This document shows positions 47,018-59,832 of a DNA stretch of 64,000 bases, in pieces (within the stretch, counting starts at the first letter, position 1; every line of letters begins with the position of its first letter). A program made the position numbers and the translations under genes. The notes under the pieces were generated by a model. That model ran no database searches, was not told the origin of the DNA, and saw only the letters and a program-made list of their open reading frames with translations. The DNA comes from Nageia nagi (Eukaryota > Pinophyta). The stretch covers positions 69,254,001 through 69,318,000 of the forward strand of contig JBITNC010000001.1 in the NCBI GenBank assembly GCA_050084985.1, read 5' to 3'.

Positions 47018-49338
47018 TGTTGGACTTCAAGTGACACTGAGAGGAGGGGGGTGAATCAGTGTATATAAAAATAATCAATTTAACCTTCTTAAATAAAGAT
47101 AGATTAAAAGCTAGAGAAAAATGAGTAAGCACACCAGAACATCACACAACACCAGATGTAACGAGGTTCACCAGATTGGCTACATCCCTAAAAATGACTG
47201 CTTGGACACCAATCCAAATCTAGCCATTAAAGAAAGCTTACAGATTCATAGCACTAACTATGAAAGGTAGCACCAACTACCACTTTGAGAATAGTAGCAC
47301 CTACTGCTTGGAGCACCAACTCCAGCTCTCAAATTCATAGCACCAACTGTGAAGGGTAGCACCAACTACCACTTTAGAAATAGCAGCACCTACTGCTTGG
47401 AGCACCAACTCCAGCTATCAAGTACCAACTTGATACAACATTCTACAAGGAGGAAAGAATACAGTTCTAGAAGACCCTCAATGGTCTAGCTCTAATGCTC
47501 ATTGTTTGATCTCTGCACACAGCTCCAAAGTAACACAGTTAAACAATCACTATCCAATCTGTATCTTCATTTGCTCACTTCACATGCTCCTGATACTCCC
47601 CTCTTCCATGCTATTACTTCCTCTCTCGCACTTCTCTACATGCACATCTCATCACACACTCTTGCCACCACAATCACACTTCTCTACTCACCCATTTTTA
47701 CTTCATCTACAATCCACACTTCACATACTTTCCTGCAACCGTTACACATCAAGAAAGCCCCTCACAAAACTATTCCTATCATGACACGTTACCAAAAACA
47801 AATTGAAAAGGAATCTTTATTTGTAACTGCTCCTGCACTAAGAGAGTTCACTATCTGAGACTGCAACTGTTGTAACTGATGAACGCTCCTCTTGCTCAAA
47901 CATAGTTGTTCAGAAAAATGTAGCTCTTTCTCCACTAATTTCAAAGATTTGACAGTATCTGATTATTTTTGATAATTTCAGACTCTTTTCTTCTTCATAA
48001 TGGTATTTTTGCTAATTCTGAACTCTTTTCTTCTTCATAATGGTATTTCTAATAATTTTAGACTCTTTTCTTCTTCATAATGGTATTTCTAATAATCCCA
48101 AACTCTTTGTCTCGCTTACTGGATGTTTATTGTATACATCGTGATGTCATCATCTCTGAACTCTGGAAGTAGAGTAAAACACTTCCCACATGATGTCATC
48201 ATCTCTGAACTCCGGAAGAGAGTTCCAATGTATTTGCATGGCTTTTCGGACTTTTCAACACCTACACCGTGATGTCATCATCTTCGAACTCCAGAAGAGA
48301 GTTCCAAGGTATCTTCGTGGCCTTCCAGACTTTTCAACACTAACATCGTGATGTCATCATCTTCGAACTCCAGTCTTTACCAAAACATGACTATCTTATC
48401 CTCTGTGATGTCATCCTTTTAATCCGAAACATTTTACTTCCAGAACATTTACTTTATGGACTCCAGATTTTCAATCTTTCTTTACTGATCTCATCTCTGC
48501 ATTTCGGAATGCTTTACTCACCGGCTCTGGCTATTTGATCACTCTTCGTTGACCTCATCATCTCTGAAACCCAGTTATATTAAAGAATGTGAACATCATT
48601 CTCCTCGTGACATCATCTCTTACTTTTGGAATGTTTTACTCGCTAGCTTCGGCTATTTGATCACTCTTTGCTGACCTCATCACTTCTGGGATCCGAGCTC
48701 ATTCAAAAATGTGAATGTTGTTCTCCCTGTGATGTCATCTTCATATTTTTGGAATGCTCTACTTTCGGAATACTTAATTAACTGGTTCTGGCTCCTTAAT
48801 TTCTCTTTGCTGACCTCACCTTCTCTGGAACTCGAGCTTTTCCACAACTCTCACCTTCTCTAGAACCTGGACTTTTCACAACTCTCACCTTCTCTGGAAC
48901 CTAGACTTTTTAACAACTCTCACCTTCTCCAGAACCTGGATTTTTCACAACTCTCACCTTCTTCGAAACCCAAACTTTTCAACAACTCTCACCTTCTCTG
49001 GAACCCAGATTTTTCACAACTCTCACCTTCTTCAGAACTTGGACTTTTCAACAACTCTCACCTTCTCCGAAACCTGGACTTTTCAACAACTCTCACCTTC
49101 TCCGGAACTCGGATTTTTCCACAACTCTCACCTTCTCTGGAACCCGGACCGGAACCCAAACTTTTCAACAACTCTCACCTTTTCTGGAACCCAGATTTTT
49201 CCACAACTAAGCTTTATCATTTCATTCCAGAATGTCATCACTTCATTTCGGAAGCCTGCTTATTGCTCTAGAAAAACTTGCGTGAAGACACAGCCAAAAC
49301 CACGTGTTGACAACAATGACAATCACACATGCTCAACA
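47018..49338 (-). repeat. 5' LTR of element A (right copy)
   Basis: It is 2,321 bp and collinear with the left LTR. It has the same ten-unit array (48,846-49,205) and the same seven TGA(T/C)(G/A)TCATC boxes (48,142; 48,191; 48,270; 48,349; 48,406; 48,608; 48,730). Differences from the left LTR are mostly C/T and G/A. The antisense frames at 47,502-47,858 are not genes. Confidence 0.95.
48846..49205 (-). repeat. LTR array of ten ~36-bp units, right LTR of A
   Basis: The unit count (ten) and order match the left LTR, including the aberrant ninth unit that carries a doubled GGAACC (near 49,138-49,155). The array has therefore not changed length since insertion. The unit sequence is the same family as in the left LTR. 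Confidence 0.9.
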
Positions 49339-49343
49339 TGTTA

Positions 49344-50079
49344 GCTAGTAGGACTAGGTCTTGGCCTAGGAGAAGGAGCAAGACCCAATACCTATCTATC
49401 GATCAAAGTTCCTATCGAGAGAACTAGATGTATTTGCATGCCATGTAATTTTTGGACATATATATGTATATTTAGCTTTTAAGAGATATTCATATTTTTA
49501 TATGCTTTAGACATGTTGATTTATCTTGGTTTTCTTTAAGATGATGTAATTAACAAAATAAGGTAATTAATTAATTGAAGAGCATAAATATTTTAAGAAC
49601 ATGTAATAGAAAATATTAAATAAATTAAATGATAAATAAAACATGTGTAGACAATGAAAACATAAAAATATGCCTGAATTACAAGCTCAAAATGTAGCAA
49701 CGATTTTGGATTCCAATGATGTTGGATTCCAATGACACCATTAGGATATGAAGAAGAAAAATAAATAAGTTTCGATGAAATACTAACTAATTTGAAAAAT
49801 ATTATGAAAAGGAAAATATGAAATGAAATATACAAAAGCATAACTCATGAAATAGCTAAAACACCATCAACATCATAGATCATACCTAGAACTAGCAATT
49901 GGGGTTATGGTTGAGAGGTACTCATAGTGTTGGTGTAAAATTGCTTTCCATCATCATTAAGCTATACCTTCTTTTATTAAGGGAATGGATTGTTGGAAAT
50001 CTTTAGCTTTTGGTTTTATGGATGTACATGTCTATCCTATTATAGGGTTCTTTTGCACTAACTTATTCCTGTGTTATTG
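49344..50079 (-). other. Internal DNA of element D between the A insertion and gag
   Basis: No RT, integrase or protease motif was recognised. Together with 41,431-41,780 this is the only place left for a pol, and it is too short for one. Confidence 0.4.
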
Positions 50080-52122
50080 TAAAACTTCATTTGGAACTTC
50101 ATGATCAAATTTAAACTTACCCTCATCATGCAAATACCAAATTATATTTTTCAAATGATAACACTCTTTGTGGCATGAGTTTATCACTTATGGTAATTAC
50201 AAATGAGGTGTGCTTGATAGCTTGGGTTTTTATGTAGGGGGCTCTTTAACTAGTGGATAACACACTAGGTTCATAGAAACTAAAGCATCTAAGACTTCAC
50301 TAATATCTCCATAGAATTCAATATATTTTTTATGCCTCTTAGGTTCCCAAAATTCAATGTTATCATGGCTAACCCTAGCAACCATGGTCACTTTAGGTTC
50401 AATTTTGTGTTGTGTCTTTCTAGGTTTGTTGGGTATGATGGGTTTGAATATTGAAGTTCTCTTCATGTGAGCTAAAGGTTCATTGAATGCTATGTGATGG
50501 GCTTCATTGCTTATCATCTCATCTATTAACTTATCATAAGGTTAGTCTTGAAAATATCAAAAATCATATCTATAGTATGATAATAAGGCATGAAAAAGGA
50601 CATGCTTCTTTTCTTTAGTAGGAATTTGGACTTGATTAGCTATCTTGGACCATTCTACAATGAAATCACTACCAAGATAACCCTATTTTTGTTCTAGGGT
50701 ATACATGTCTAAGGCATATGATTCTTGGGTTATAAACAACTTGCAAAGATCCAAAAATGCTTTAATAACATTATCAAATCATGTAATACTATCATTAGGA
50801 AAACTAGTAAACCATAAAAATGATTCAAATTTTAAACTTAGAGGAAACAACTTAGCCAACAAATCATCATCATTTTCAAATGAAATAGATTCTAAATGAT
50901 ATCTTGGTAAATGTATTCTAGGATCAAAATAACCATCAAACATAATGAATATTACCTAATTTTCATACTCTTTTTGATGGATACAATGGAAAAATATGTT
51001 ATTAGTACCTCATGAGATCATGGGTGTGAACTTATTGATGTAGTCTTTGATAGAATCCTTTTTATTCTTTAATAGTAAAAGTTGTTGAAGTGCATTGTTT
51101 AGATCAATTGATTATGATGATACACTAGTGTATTTGTTTTTGTCTTTACCTAATCTTACGAATAATCTAAAATAATGAATCTTTTTCTTTTCTATATTTT
51201 TGATCTGATCATTTACCATCTCCATTTTGCTTTGAGGTGAAGTTGTTGTGAAGTTTATGTTGAGAATTAGGAATCTCAATTATTTTCATAATATAGCATA
51301 TTTTGGATCTAACCATTTGGATCTCATTCTTAGTTTGAATTCTATCACAATATTTGGTTCATCCATCTAACTAACAAGGATAGTAGATTAGTTAAGTGTT
51401 TCATTCTCTATAATGTCAATTAGGTCTTCTTAATTTATGTCATCTTCTTAGTCTTCATCAAGGTGAAAAAAATATGTTGGATTATGGAATCTACTTTGGG
51501 ATCTCAAGGATACAAAATGTTTTGGATAGGATTATGGTTAGGGATCATAGCAATAGTGTTGGTATTAGTGAAATCATTAGGATCTAGTTGAATTTAGATG
51601 GTTAGTTTTGGACATAGGGCTTGTGGATGATGTTTTGTAATAGATCAACCTATGATGGATCAAAGTACTTGTAGGTTTGGTGGCAAGGCATTAAATTCAT
51701 AAAATTTAGAGTCTATTGGATCATTTGCATTTGTTTAGCATATTCAAGATTAGTATCTAGGATATACCCTAGAAATATTTAACTTCAATATCTATTTCTT
51801 GCAAGATTTGGACAAGGAGAGAAATACATTCCTTTGCAGCTAATATTTTTTTACCATGAAGAGTGTATAATATCTTGGTAAGTACTTCTAATGCATTTAG
51901 TCAAAGTTCCTCAAATTCTGATGGATTTTTTTTTGCATCTTCCTTAGCTAAGTAATTGCAATCTTTAAGGGCACTATCATATTCATCATATAGCTGAAGC
52001 TTTCATATTCTTTCACTATGTATTCTAGGTGCATTCATGTAGTTCTTGTGCATCCTAGTCTTTTTATGTTGCATAAGAGGACATTCATGATTTTCTTGAG
52101 TTGAAGCAATGGGTGTATCCAT
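50080..52122 (-). pseudogene. gag of element D, decayed, with zinc knuckle
   Basis: From the ATG at 52,122-52,120 the minus strand reads MDTPIASTQENHECPLMQHK and stays in one frame for about 110 codons, broken only by two TGA codons that could be former CGA. A 95-codon open part lies at 50,517-50,230. Just after it, in a shifted frame, CNYHK, two stops, THATK and then CYHLKNIIWYLHDEGKFKFD (about 50,201-50,110) form a CCHC-like knuckle of the gypsy type (C-x2-H..H..C). This fixes the element's minus orientation. At least two frameshifts are needed. Confidence 0.55.
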
Positions 52123-52229
52123 TTCTATCACACTTGAAAATTGATATTAGTACTATCCAAAATCCTAAGGTTTTGGTGCAAATAGTGAAGGATATAGTGA
52201 TGTATTGAAAAGAAGTCAGGTTTACCAAT

Positions 52230-52966
52230 TGTTATAACCAAAAAATAATTAAAAAATACTATTAACTAGGGTTATTTAGAGAATATTCAATTAACCAATT
52301 TAACCATGAAATAACAAAAAAGTGATAATACAAATGATGATAATGATCAATTCAACCTTGACCTATCAAAATTGGATTTACAAAAGATACAAACTTGTCC
52401 TTTATCTATGATGATGAACAAAAGTGATTGAGATATAAGGTGATGAATGATGATTCCCTCCAAATAATAGAGCAAAATATCCAACCTCAACCTAGTGATA
52501 GTCCTAGGAACCTAATGACATTGCTCAAATACCTTTCTAGTTTAGCCTCACCCTTTGCTCGATGTCATCATCTTACCTTTGATGCTCATAATACCACTCA
52601 TAGATGAGTAAAAGATAGCAAGAATGCAAATATCAGAGTATAACAATTTCCAAAAATGATAGGTATTGTTAATAAATATTGATAAATAATGACACAAGTA
52701 ATTGGCAACTATCAAGGATTTAGGATTATGTTAGATCATGTCATATCTATGATCATGCACACCCTTCCACCTTTATAGGTAATAGGTAAATTGCCAAGGC
52801 TCCTCCTTAGGCTTATTGTGATGTTGGCTAATGTGTTACCATAAAATATAAAGGTACATGAGAGGGCACATTGATAAAGGTATTTATTTGATAAATAAAA
52901 TAAATCATTTCAAATAAATAAAAAGGGTATTTTAATTAAATTAAAATTTCTTTTTAGGTGTTAATA
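52230..52966 (-). repeat. 5' LTR of element D (right copy)
   Basis: It is 737 bp and matches 37,146-37,901. Its outer end reads TTAATA where the other LTR has TTAACA (a C-to-T change). Inside the element the next minus-strand bases read TTGGTAAACCTGAC, which I could not assign to a known tRNA 3' end. Confidence 0.9.
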
Positions 52967-52971
52967 GTAAA

Positions 52972-55741
52972 TGTACTATGAAAGGAATAAAAGTACAATA
53001 TGTTTTACAGAAATATAAAAGAATATTATGGTAAGAATATGTTATGTGCCAAAATTTAATGTTGGGAAAGAAGAGAAGGAATAATGTGAGGGATATGTGA
53101 AATAATAATAGACACCATCATTTGAAGAAGCATAATTATCTTAGAATAAACTCCAATATATTCTTTAGAAGAAAAATATGGAAAGTTTTTGTTAACTATG
53201 TTCATAATTAATTAGTTTGTATTACAAATAATAATCCTTACTAAAGGAATAAATAATTAGCCTTTCCAAAATAGTGAATTGATTTTGTTAATGCATCAAG
53301 TATTGACATTAGGATCAATGTACAAATTGGATCAAAGAATTCAATATGAAGGAGTCAATAAAAATACCTCTCAAGAGAATTAAGATGTAAATACATCCCA
53401 AATATTTGAAAATATTATATCAATTCAAAAGAAATTGAAGGATAGGCAATATCAAATGATAGAACATAAATAACTATTAAATATACTACTTGATGAAGTC
53501 TATGGTAAATGTAGCAATCAAAAGCATATTAAAACTCAAACCAAGGTAAAGAATGATTCAATTTTTAAAATAACAAGGCTTGATAATAAGAGCACATCCA
53601 CTAGAGGTTGTTGGACATGTGGTGGAAAGAATATTCAAAATTAATGTCCCCTTAATAAGGAAAAACCAAAAGAGACCACCACTACCACTTCAAATATTAG
53701 TATATTATCTATAAACCCTACTAAATTTTGAAAATTTATAAATTCTATAAGGAGCATTATTAGTCAAAACATGGTAAGAACATCAAAACTTTTGATAAAA
53801 AGTGAGTAGATAAGTATGACATTGAGATAAATTTTATAAAGGTAAATATGATTGCACTAGTGAAGAATTTTACACCTTATGAAGGTGTCTGAAATTACTA
53901 ATAAATATTTCATACAAAGGATAAATCATAGTTTCATAAAAGTAAGTCTTGTGAAGAAAGGAGGATTCATGGATTAGGTTACTACAAAATACTCAAAAAT
54001 TAATACTTTGAATCCATAATAAAGTGTCATAGTTTTGACTAAAACTTGTTATGACTTAATGGGCTCTAGGTTAATAGACCCTAAAATAAGATTGTTACTA
54101 AATACTTTTGAGTTAAGGTAACCTTTGTATCTAAACTTCATGAAAAGTAAAAGAACTTTTCCACCTCAAAAGAGGGATTAATTGAAAGCTAAGGATATAA
54201 AAAGGCCTTAGGGTATTAAGTTTTATTAGATGAAATACAAATGAGGAAATTTAGGACAAAGCATGTTTAAAAAATGGAGTGAAATTTTATATTTAGTATG
54301 ATATCTCCATTCAAGGTAGAAAACCATTTGATGGGTTGTATTTTGTTATGACTCTACTTAATTGGTGGTGGTTAGTTTAACCAAAGAGGTAAGATTTTCC
54401 TAGGATAAACCCTACCAATTATGGCCTTGTGGAAGCTATGGATTTCATTTTAAAGCTTCAATAATCAATATTCTTTAACTAAATGAGAAGTTTTTCCCAT
54501 TGATTAGTCATATTTGTATTATTGTAATGATACAATTCCATGCTCTAATTGTAAGGAGAGGCAAAACTCTTGGGAATGACTTGAAGGATCTAATATGACC
54601 TAATCAAAATGGGGAGAGTAATGTTTACTCTTCAAGAATTTTTATAAGTGTGGCATAAGTTCCACAACATCTAAACCCTAATTGGTCCCTTTGAGTATAT
54701 TCCTAGCTATAGGATTAGGAAGATAAATAATAGAGATATATGAATGTTTACCATAATGGGATGAACTTATTTAGATCTTCTTCCATTAGGGAAGATATAT
54801 TTCTCATGAAATAAATTTTTCCTATTTATTTGAAAATTTCCATGATTAATTGTATTGTTTAATAACATTGGGGATTGTGTTCCTATTAAGAAGAATAGTA
54901 TGTAATGACTTGTCCAATTACACTTGCTATGAACGAAACACTATCAAGGAATTTGAATTGGATTTGAGATCATTTATGTTATAAAATGAATTATGAATGG
55001 ATATGAACAATATTTGTATCGGTTTCAAGTTAGCTTCGATGTTGTTGTGACATAAGTTATATGTTGACTTAGCATGGGAGTTAGATTGAGTAGCCAAGGT
55101 AACCAAAGATGAGTTGGTTATGGGAATGGATTAGTAAGACTAAGGAAATGATTGGCATTGAATCACTAATAGCCCATAGGGATCTTCATCAATCATATAG
55201 TTGCATATCATAATTATTATGCATGAAACATGATCCCTATGATTTGTGTGATATTCATGTATGCACTAATAAAAATTTATCTTATGGTATAGGTCATCTC
55301 CATATGTAAAATTATATGCTAAAATATTTATTATGCATTGATAATTTATTTGAAAAATTAATTAATCATATTCATATCATAATGGAATATTCTAGATACC
55401 TAAATTCAAATTTTTCACTAGAGTATTTTTTTCTTACTTGCAATAATTTTTAAGGTTGGGTGAAAATTAATTTAGCAAGGGATGAGGTGGAAAAAATTAT
55501 TAGCCTACCATATACCCTAAATATTCCCCATCCCCATACACCTTGACATTTTGCATGAGGTGTGCAAAATAATTGAGGAACTATTTATACCTTATGGTTT
55601 TCAAACAAAATTAGTTAAATCCCACCAAAAAGTAAGCACTTCTATTTCCCCCATGATAAAAAAAGCTTGAGGTGGATCAATAGTAAAATATTTGGAAGTG
55701 TTATATCAATTTATCCCCATAAATACCTTGGGAACCTTAAA
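52972..55741 (+). pseudogene. Internal 3' part of element E, with gag zinc knuckle
   Basis: At 53,609-53,650 the plus strand reads CWTCGGKNIQN, stop, CPLNKEKPKETTTTT, a gag CCHC knuckle with His changed to Asn and a stop inside, followed by a Lys/Thr-rich tail. The DNA up to 55,741 is AT-rich. I could not recognise protease, integrase or RT there. If E ever had a pol it is deleted or too decayed to read. Confidence 0.45.
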
Positions 55742-56279
55742 TAAAATACAAATCTCTCTTAATTTGAATTTGGCTTTTGGGTTCTCATGGGAAAAAAAAT
55801 AGAGGAGCTCATTCTTCTCCAATCCCCATTAGGTACTTTCCCTCCTTTAGCCTTTAGTTGGTAATAATTATTTTTCTTGAATTCTTATTTATGTTATGTA
55901 GTCTTTTAAATTTCAATATTCAATACATGTGAAGGTTGACGTACTTTTATTTGGCTATAAAGAAATACCCTTGTTAGTTTAAAGTATTTTAAAAGTTAAA
56001 TTAGTGGGTAGGTATCACAGGAATAGAAATAAAGATTGATAGTACTAGCCTTTTCTTTTTCTATGTATTATTCCTTTTGGACCTATGTTGAGTCAAGTTT
56101 TTTGTAAACATATTTTGGTAATGAATGAATGCAATGAAAACCTTGAAGCTATAATATCCTTTTTGTTAATACCATATTCTTAGGAACCATTGGAAAAGAT
56201 CATCTCAAGGTTAGAAAGAAAATTGATGATAAAAGATTTCCATTCATGAAGGATGTTATTTGATTCCAAGCCACTACTG
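55742..56279 (+). repeat. Start of E's 3' LTR, interrupted by element B
   Basis: Direct-repeat partner of 32,761-33,300 (same landmarks in the same order). It ends CCACTACTG where element B begins. The other LTR continues ATCATCCCTAAAAG after CCACTAC, so the rest of this LTR should resume beyond the right end of B, outside the window. Confidence 0.8.
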
Positions 56280-57942
56280 TTGAGCATGTGTGATTGTCAT
56301 TGTTGTCAACACGTGGTTTGGTAAAGATCGAGTTCCGGAGGGGATGAGGTCAGCAAGGAGAATTGAAAAGCTGGGGTTAGTAAATTAATTATTCCGGAAT
56401 GAAATGATAAAAGCTCAGTTGTGGAAAAAATTGAGTTCCGGAGAAAGTGAGTAGAGCATTCCGGAAGCATGAAGATGACATCACGGGAAGAATGATATTC
56501 AAATTTTTGAATGAAACTAGGTTCCAGAGATGATGAGGTCAGCAAGGGGTGATTAAAAGTCCAAAGATAAAAGTCTGGAGATAAAAGTCTGGAGATAAAA
56601 GTTCGAAGATAAAAGTCGGAGATAAAAGTCTGGAGATAAAAGTCAGAGATAAAAGTTTTAGAGATAAAAGTTCGAAGATAAAGTCCGAAGATAAAAGTTC
56701 AGAGATAAAAGTTCGGAAGATAAAGTCTGGAGAGAAAAGTTCAGAGATAAAAGTCCAGAGATAAAAGTTCAAAGATAAAAGTTCGGAGATAAAAGTCCCG
56801 AGATAAAAGTCTGGAGATAAAAGTTCGGACATCATGGGAAGCGTTTTACTCTACTTTCAGAGTCCAGAGAAGATGATGTTAGCAGTTGGTGTTGAAAAGT
56901 CCGGAAAGGCCATGCAGATACCTTAGGAACTCTCTTCTAGAGTTTGGAGATGATGACATCATGGTGAATACAATAAACATCTAGTAAGCTAGTAGGCCAC
57001 GCAGATACCTTGGAACTCTCTTTTAGAATCAGTGGAGAAAGAGCTACACTTGTTAAACAACTCTATTTGAGCAAGAGGAGCATTCATCAGTTACAGCAGT
57101 TGCAGTCTCAGATAGTGAACTCTCTTAGTGTAGGAGCAGTTAAAATAAAGATTCCTTTTTAGTTTGTTTTTGGTAATGTGTCATGATGAGGAATAGTTTC
57201 GTGAGGGGTTTTCTTGATGTGTAACGGTTTTCTTGATGTGTAACAGTTTGTAGGAAGGGATGTGAAGAGTGGATTGGAGATTTAGGGAAAATTGGCAAGT
57301 AGAGATGTGGTGAGTTGAAGTAATGGTGTGGAAGTGAAGGTAATAGCATGGAAGAGGTGGAGAGTGGATTGAAAGAGGTGTGAAAAATGAGCATGGAGTG
57401 AAGGGTGAGGAGAGAAGTGTGTAGTGGAGAGGGAAGAGCGTGGAAGAGGGGAGTATCAGGAGAATGTGAAGTGAGCAAACGAATATGTAGATAGGAGTGT
57501 GATTATTTAAGTGTGTTAATTTGGAGCTGTGTGCAGAGATCAAACAATGAGCATTAGAGCTAGACCATTGAGGGTCTTCTAGAATTGTATTCTTTCCTCC
57601 TTTTTGAATGTTGTATCAAGTGGGTGCTTGATAGCTGGAGTTGGTGCTCCAAGTAGTAGGTGCTGCTATTTTAAAGTGGTAGTTGGTGCTACCCTTCATA
57701 GTTGGTGTTGTGAATCTGTAAGCCTTCTTTAATGATAGGATTTGGATTGGAGTCTAAGTATCATTTTCAGGGATGTAGCTAATCTGGTGAACCTTTGTTA
57801 TATCTGGTGTTGTGTGATGTACTTGGTGTGCATGCTCAATTTTCTCTAGCTTTTAATCTATCTTTATTTAAGAAGGTTAAATTGATTAATTTTCTTTTTA
57901 CACTGATTCACCACCCCTCTCAGTGTCACTTGAAGTCCAACA
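56280..57942 (+). repeat. 5' LTR of element B
   Basis: It is 1,663 bp with TG..CA ends. Its last ~650 bp match the A LTRs in inverse orientation (for example CTAGACCATTGAGGGTCTTC and the TTGGTGCT-rich stretch). Its first ~270 bp also match A. The middle differs, because B has a 14-bp array where A has 36-bp units. The minus-strand frames at 57,140-57,543 are not genes. Confidence 0.95.
56551..56828 (+). repeat. 14-bp tandem array, about 20 units, 5' LTR of B
   Basis: The unit is AGATAAAAGT followed by a variable CCGG-derived tail (CTGG, CCAG, TCGG, TCGA, TCAG). I count 20 units, some 13 or 15 bp. Unit 14 starts with the variant AGAGAAAAG. The CCGG tail shows all single transition products, as expected from decay of methylated cytosines. 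Confidence 0.9.
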
Positions 57943-57944
57943 AT

Positions 57945-57956
57945 TAGTATCAGAGC
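57945..57956 (+). other. Primer-binding site of element B, one base changed
   Basis: TAGTATCAGAGC differs from the site in element A (TGGTATCAGAGC) by one G-to-A change. It sits two bases after the LTR edge. Confidence 0.9.
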
Positions 57957-58006
57957 AAGGTTCCTACTTAGGCTATAACAGCTAAGGAGATCCTGGTAGT
58001 GGCACT

Positions 58007-59832
58007 ATGGCAAGCGAAGAAGGTTTCTAATCTAACAAGGCACCTCTCTTTGATGGAACCAATTATGCTTTCTAGAAAATTTGAATGAAGACTTATCTCA
58101 GTGCATTGGGTTTTAGTACTTGGGATGCGTTAAAAGGGGTTACACTCCTCCCCCTACAGGTCCATCAGATGAAGTAGAAAAAAAGGCATTTGAATGTGAT
58201 GCAAAAGCAAGAAATGCCCTAATGTGTGGTCTTGTGGATAGTGAATGGTGAAAGTTATGGCATGCAAATCTGCAAAAGAAATATGGAATAAGTTGAAGAG
58301 CATTCACAAGGAGATGATAAAGTCAAGGAAGCAAAACTCTAAACTCATAGAGCTCAATTCGAAGTTCTAAAGATGAATGAAGATGAAACCATCGAAGCAT
58401 ACATGTTGAGAGTAAATGAAATTACTAATGCAATCAGAGGTCTTGGGGAAGAAATTGAAGATCATGTCATCATGAAAAAGGTACTGTGATCTCTCACATC
58501 TGCTTTGATTCAAAGGTGTCTGCTATTGAAGAAGCAAAAAATTTAAAACTTTTAGCATGGATGAAATGCATGGATTACTAACTGCTTATGAAATGAGGAT
58601 CAGAAAAGCAAAACATTCAGAAAAGGAAGCAGCATTTAAAGCCAATAACAGTACCAAAGCCAAAATAGATTCTGATGATGAGGAACAATCTAATGAAGCA
58701 GAAGCAAATTTTGTTAGAAAGATAAAAAGGGGAAAAGGTAAATATAAAGGCAAGCTACCGTTTAAATGTTTTAACTATGGTGGTATTGGTCATTTCATTT
58801 CAAAATGTCCATATAGAAAACATTGATAAAGATGATCAAGAATCATATTTTGAGAAAAACCACAAAATGAAATCTCATGCTTGAAATAGAAGGTCAAATA
58901 GACAGAGCTTCATATCTAGAAATGAAGGCCCCACTGATGATGATTCCAGTAATGAATTAGAAAAAGAATACAATGGAGCATTATTTATGGCATTTGAAGA
59001 GAAACTGAATGAAGATAATCAAAATGACCAAGAACATAAAAAGGAAGAGACAGATGAAGAAAATGACTATGAGATTGAGATTGATCTTGAAGAAGAACTA
59101 ATAACAGCATTGAATGAACTGAATAAAGAAATAAAGAAAAATAAGAAACTCTCAAAAAGGTTTGATGATGCAAGTAATATTATAGAAAACTTAAAAATAG
59201 AAGTGGAAGAATCTAAGAGGATAAATGAGAGTTTGGAGGAACAACTTCTTGTAAAAGTTAAAAATTGCAGTAAGCTCGAAGAAGAAATAACTGGGCTACG
59301 TATACAACTAGAGGAAGTCACCAAGAAAATCAGCTCTTTTGAATATCTAGAAGGAAGGTCGACTAAACTCAATGAAATCATTAACAGTCAAAGAATGTTT
59401 TCTGATAAATCTGGTCTGGGATATGAACAAGGACAATCTTCCAATGACACAAAAAGGGAAAACATAAAAGATACCAAGAAGAAGGAAGATAGCTCAGGAC
59501 TGGAGAATGATGGCTTCACTCAAGTGCATTCTAGAAGAAGACCCTATGCAAGACCAAGAAGTACTCAGTAATATAATAGCTACATCCATCCCTTCAATGG
59601 ATACTGTTTCAAATGCAATGCATATGGACACAAAATTTTTGAATGTAAGTATAATATCACTCCAATAACCTTTGTTACTAGGAATGCATTCGGCCCACTC
59701 ATGGAGTATCCAGTTGAGTGTTACAACTGTCATGAATATGGACACATTGCCAGATTCTGTAGAAATAATCATGGCATGAGGTTCTTTCCACTGAGACAAT
59801 TTCCTTCCATAAGATAGAATAAACAGTTTTAG
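58007..59832 (+). pseudogene. gag of element B, broken
   Basis: The ATG at 58,007 is followed by TAA (58,028), TAG (58,073) and TGA (58,082), and by small indels near 58,125, 58,245 and 58,310. Open parts are 58,557-58,826 (knuckle 1, with its second Cys changed to Tyr in KCFNYGGIGHFISKC) and 58,987-59,571 (194 codons, acidic segment plus coiled coil). After a TAA at 59,569 the frame goes on to knuckle 2 (YCFKCNAYGHKIFEC, intact here) and knuckle 3 (ECYNCHEYGHIARFC). It ends with TAG codons near 59,815 and 59,830. Domain order equals A's gag, but B keeps the Cys that A lost in knuckle 2. Confidence 0.85.

Larger units (their letters stand above)
41786..49338 (-). mobile_element. Element A: Sirevirus-like copia retrotransposon, deletion derivative
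   Basis: LTRs of 2,323 bp (41,786-44,108) and 2,321 bp (47,018-49,338) start TGTTGGA and end CTCAACA. The target duplication TGTTA flanks both ends (41,781-41,785 and 49,339-49,343). On the minus strand the order is 5' LTR, tRNA-Met primer site, gag with three zinc knuckles and a coiled coil, protease, and a GAG-pre-integrase/RNase H fused end. Repeated polypurine blocks and the 3' LTR follow. Only 2,909 bp of internal DNA remains because an internal deletion removed integrase, RT and most of RNase H. It is inserted in element D and has the same family as element B. Confidence 0.92.
37146..52966 (-). mobile_element. Element D: non-autonomous LTR retrotransposon with antisense PMD gene, Tat/gypsy-like
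   Basis: LTRs at 37,146-37,901 and 52,230-52,966 both start TGTTATAACC on the plus strand; the left one ends GTGTTAACA and the right one GTGTTAATA. The 5-bp target duplication GTAAA flanks both sides (37,141-37,145 and 52,967-52,971). The gag reads on the minus strand from about 52,122, which sets the orientation. Excluding nested element A, about 6.8 kb of internal DNA remains. It holds gag, an antisense plant-mobile-domain gene and an 88-bp tandem array near the 3' LTR, and I recognise no pol. An antisense extra gene and a repeat-bearing 3' region are known from Tat-lineage Ty3/gypsy elements, so I suggest that group. Confidence 0.8.
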
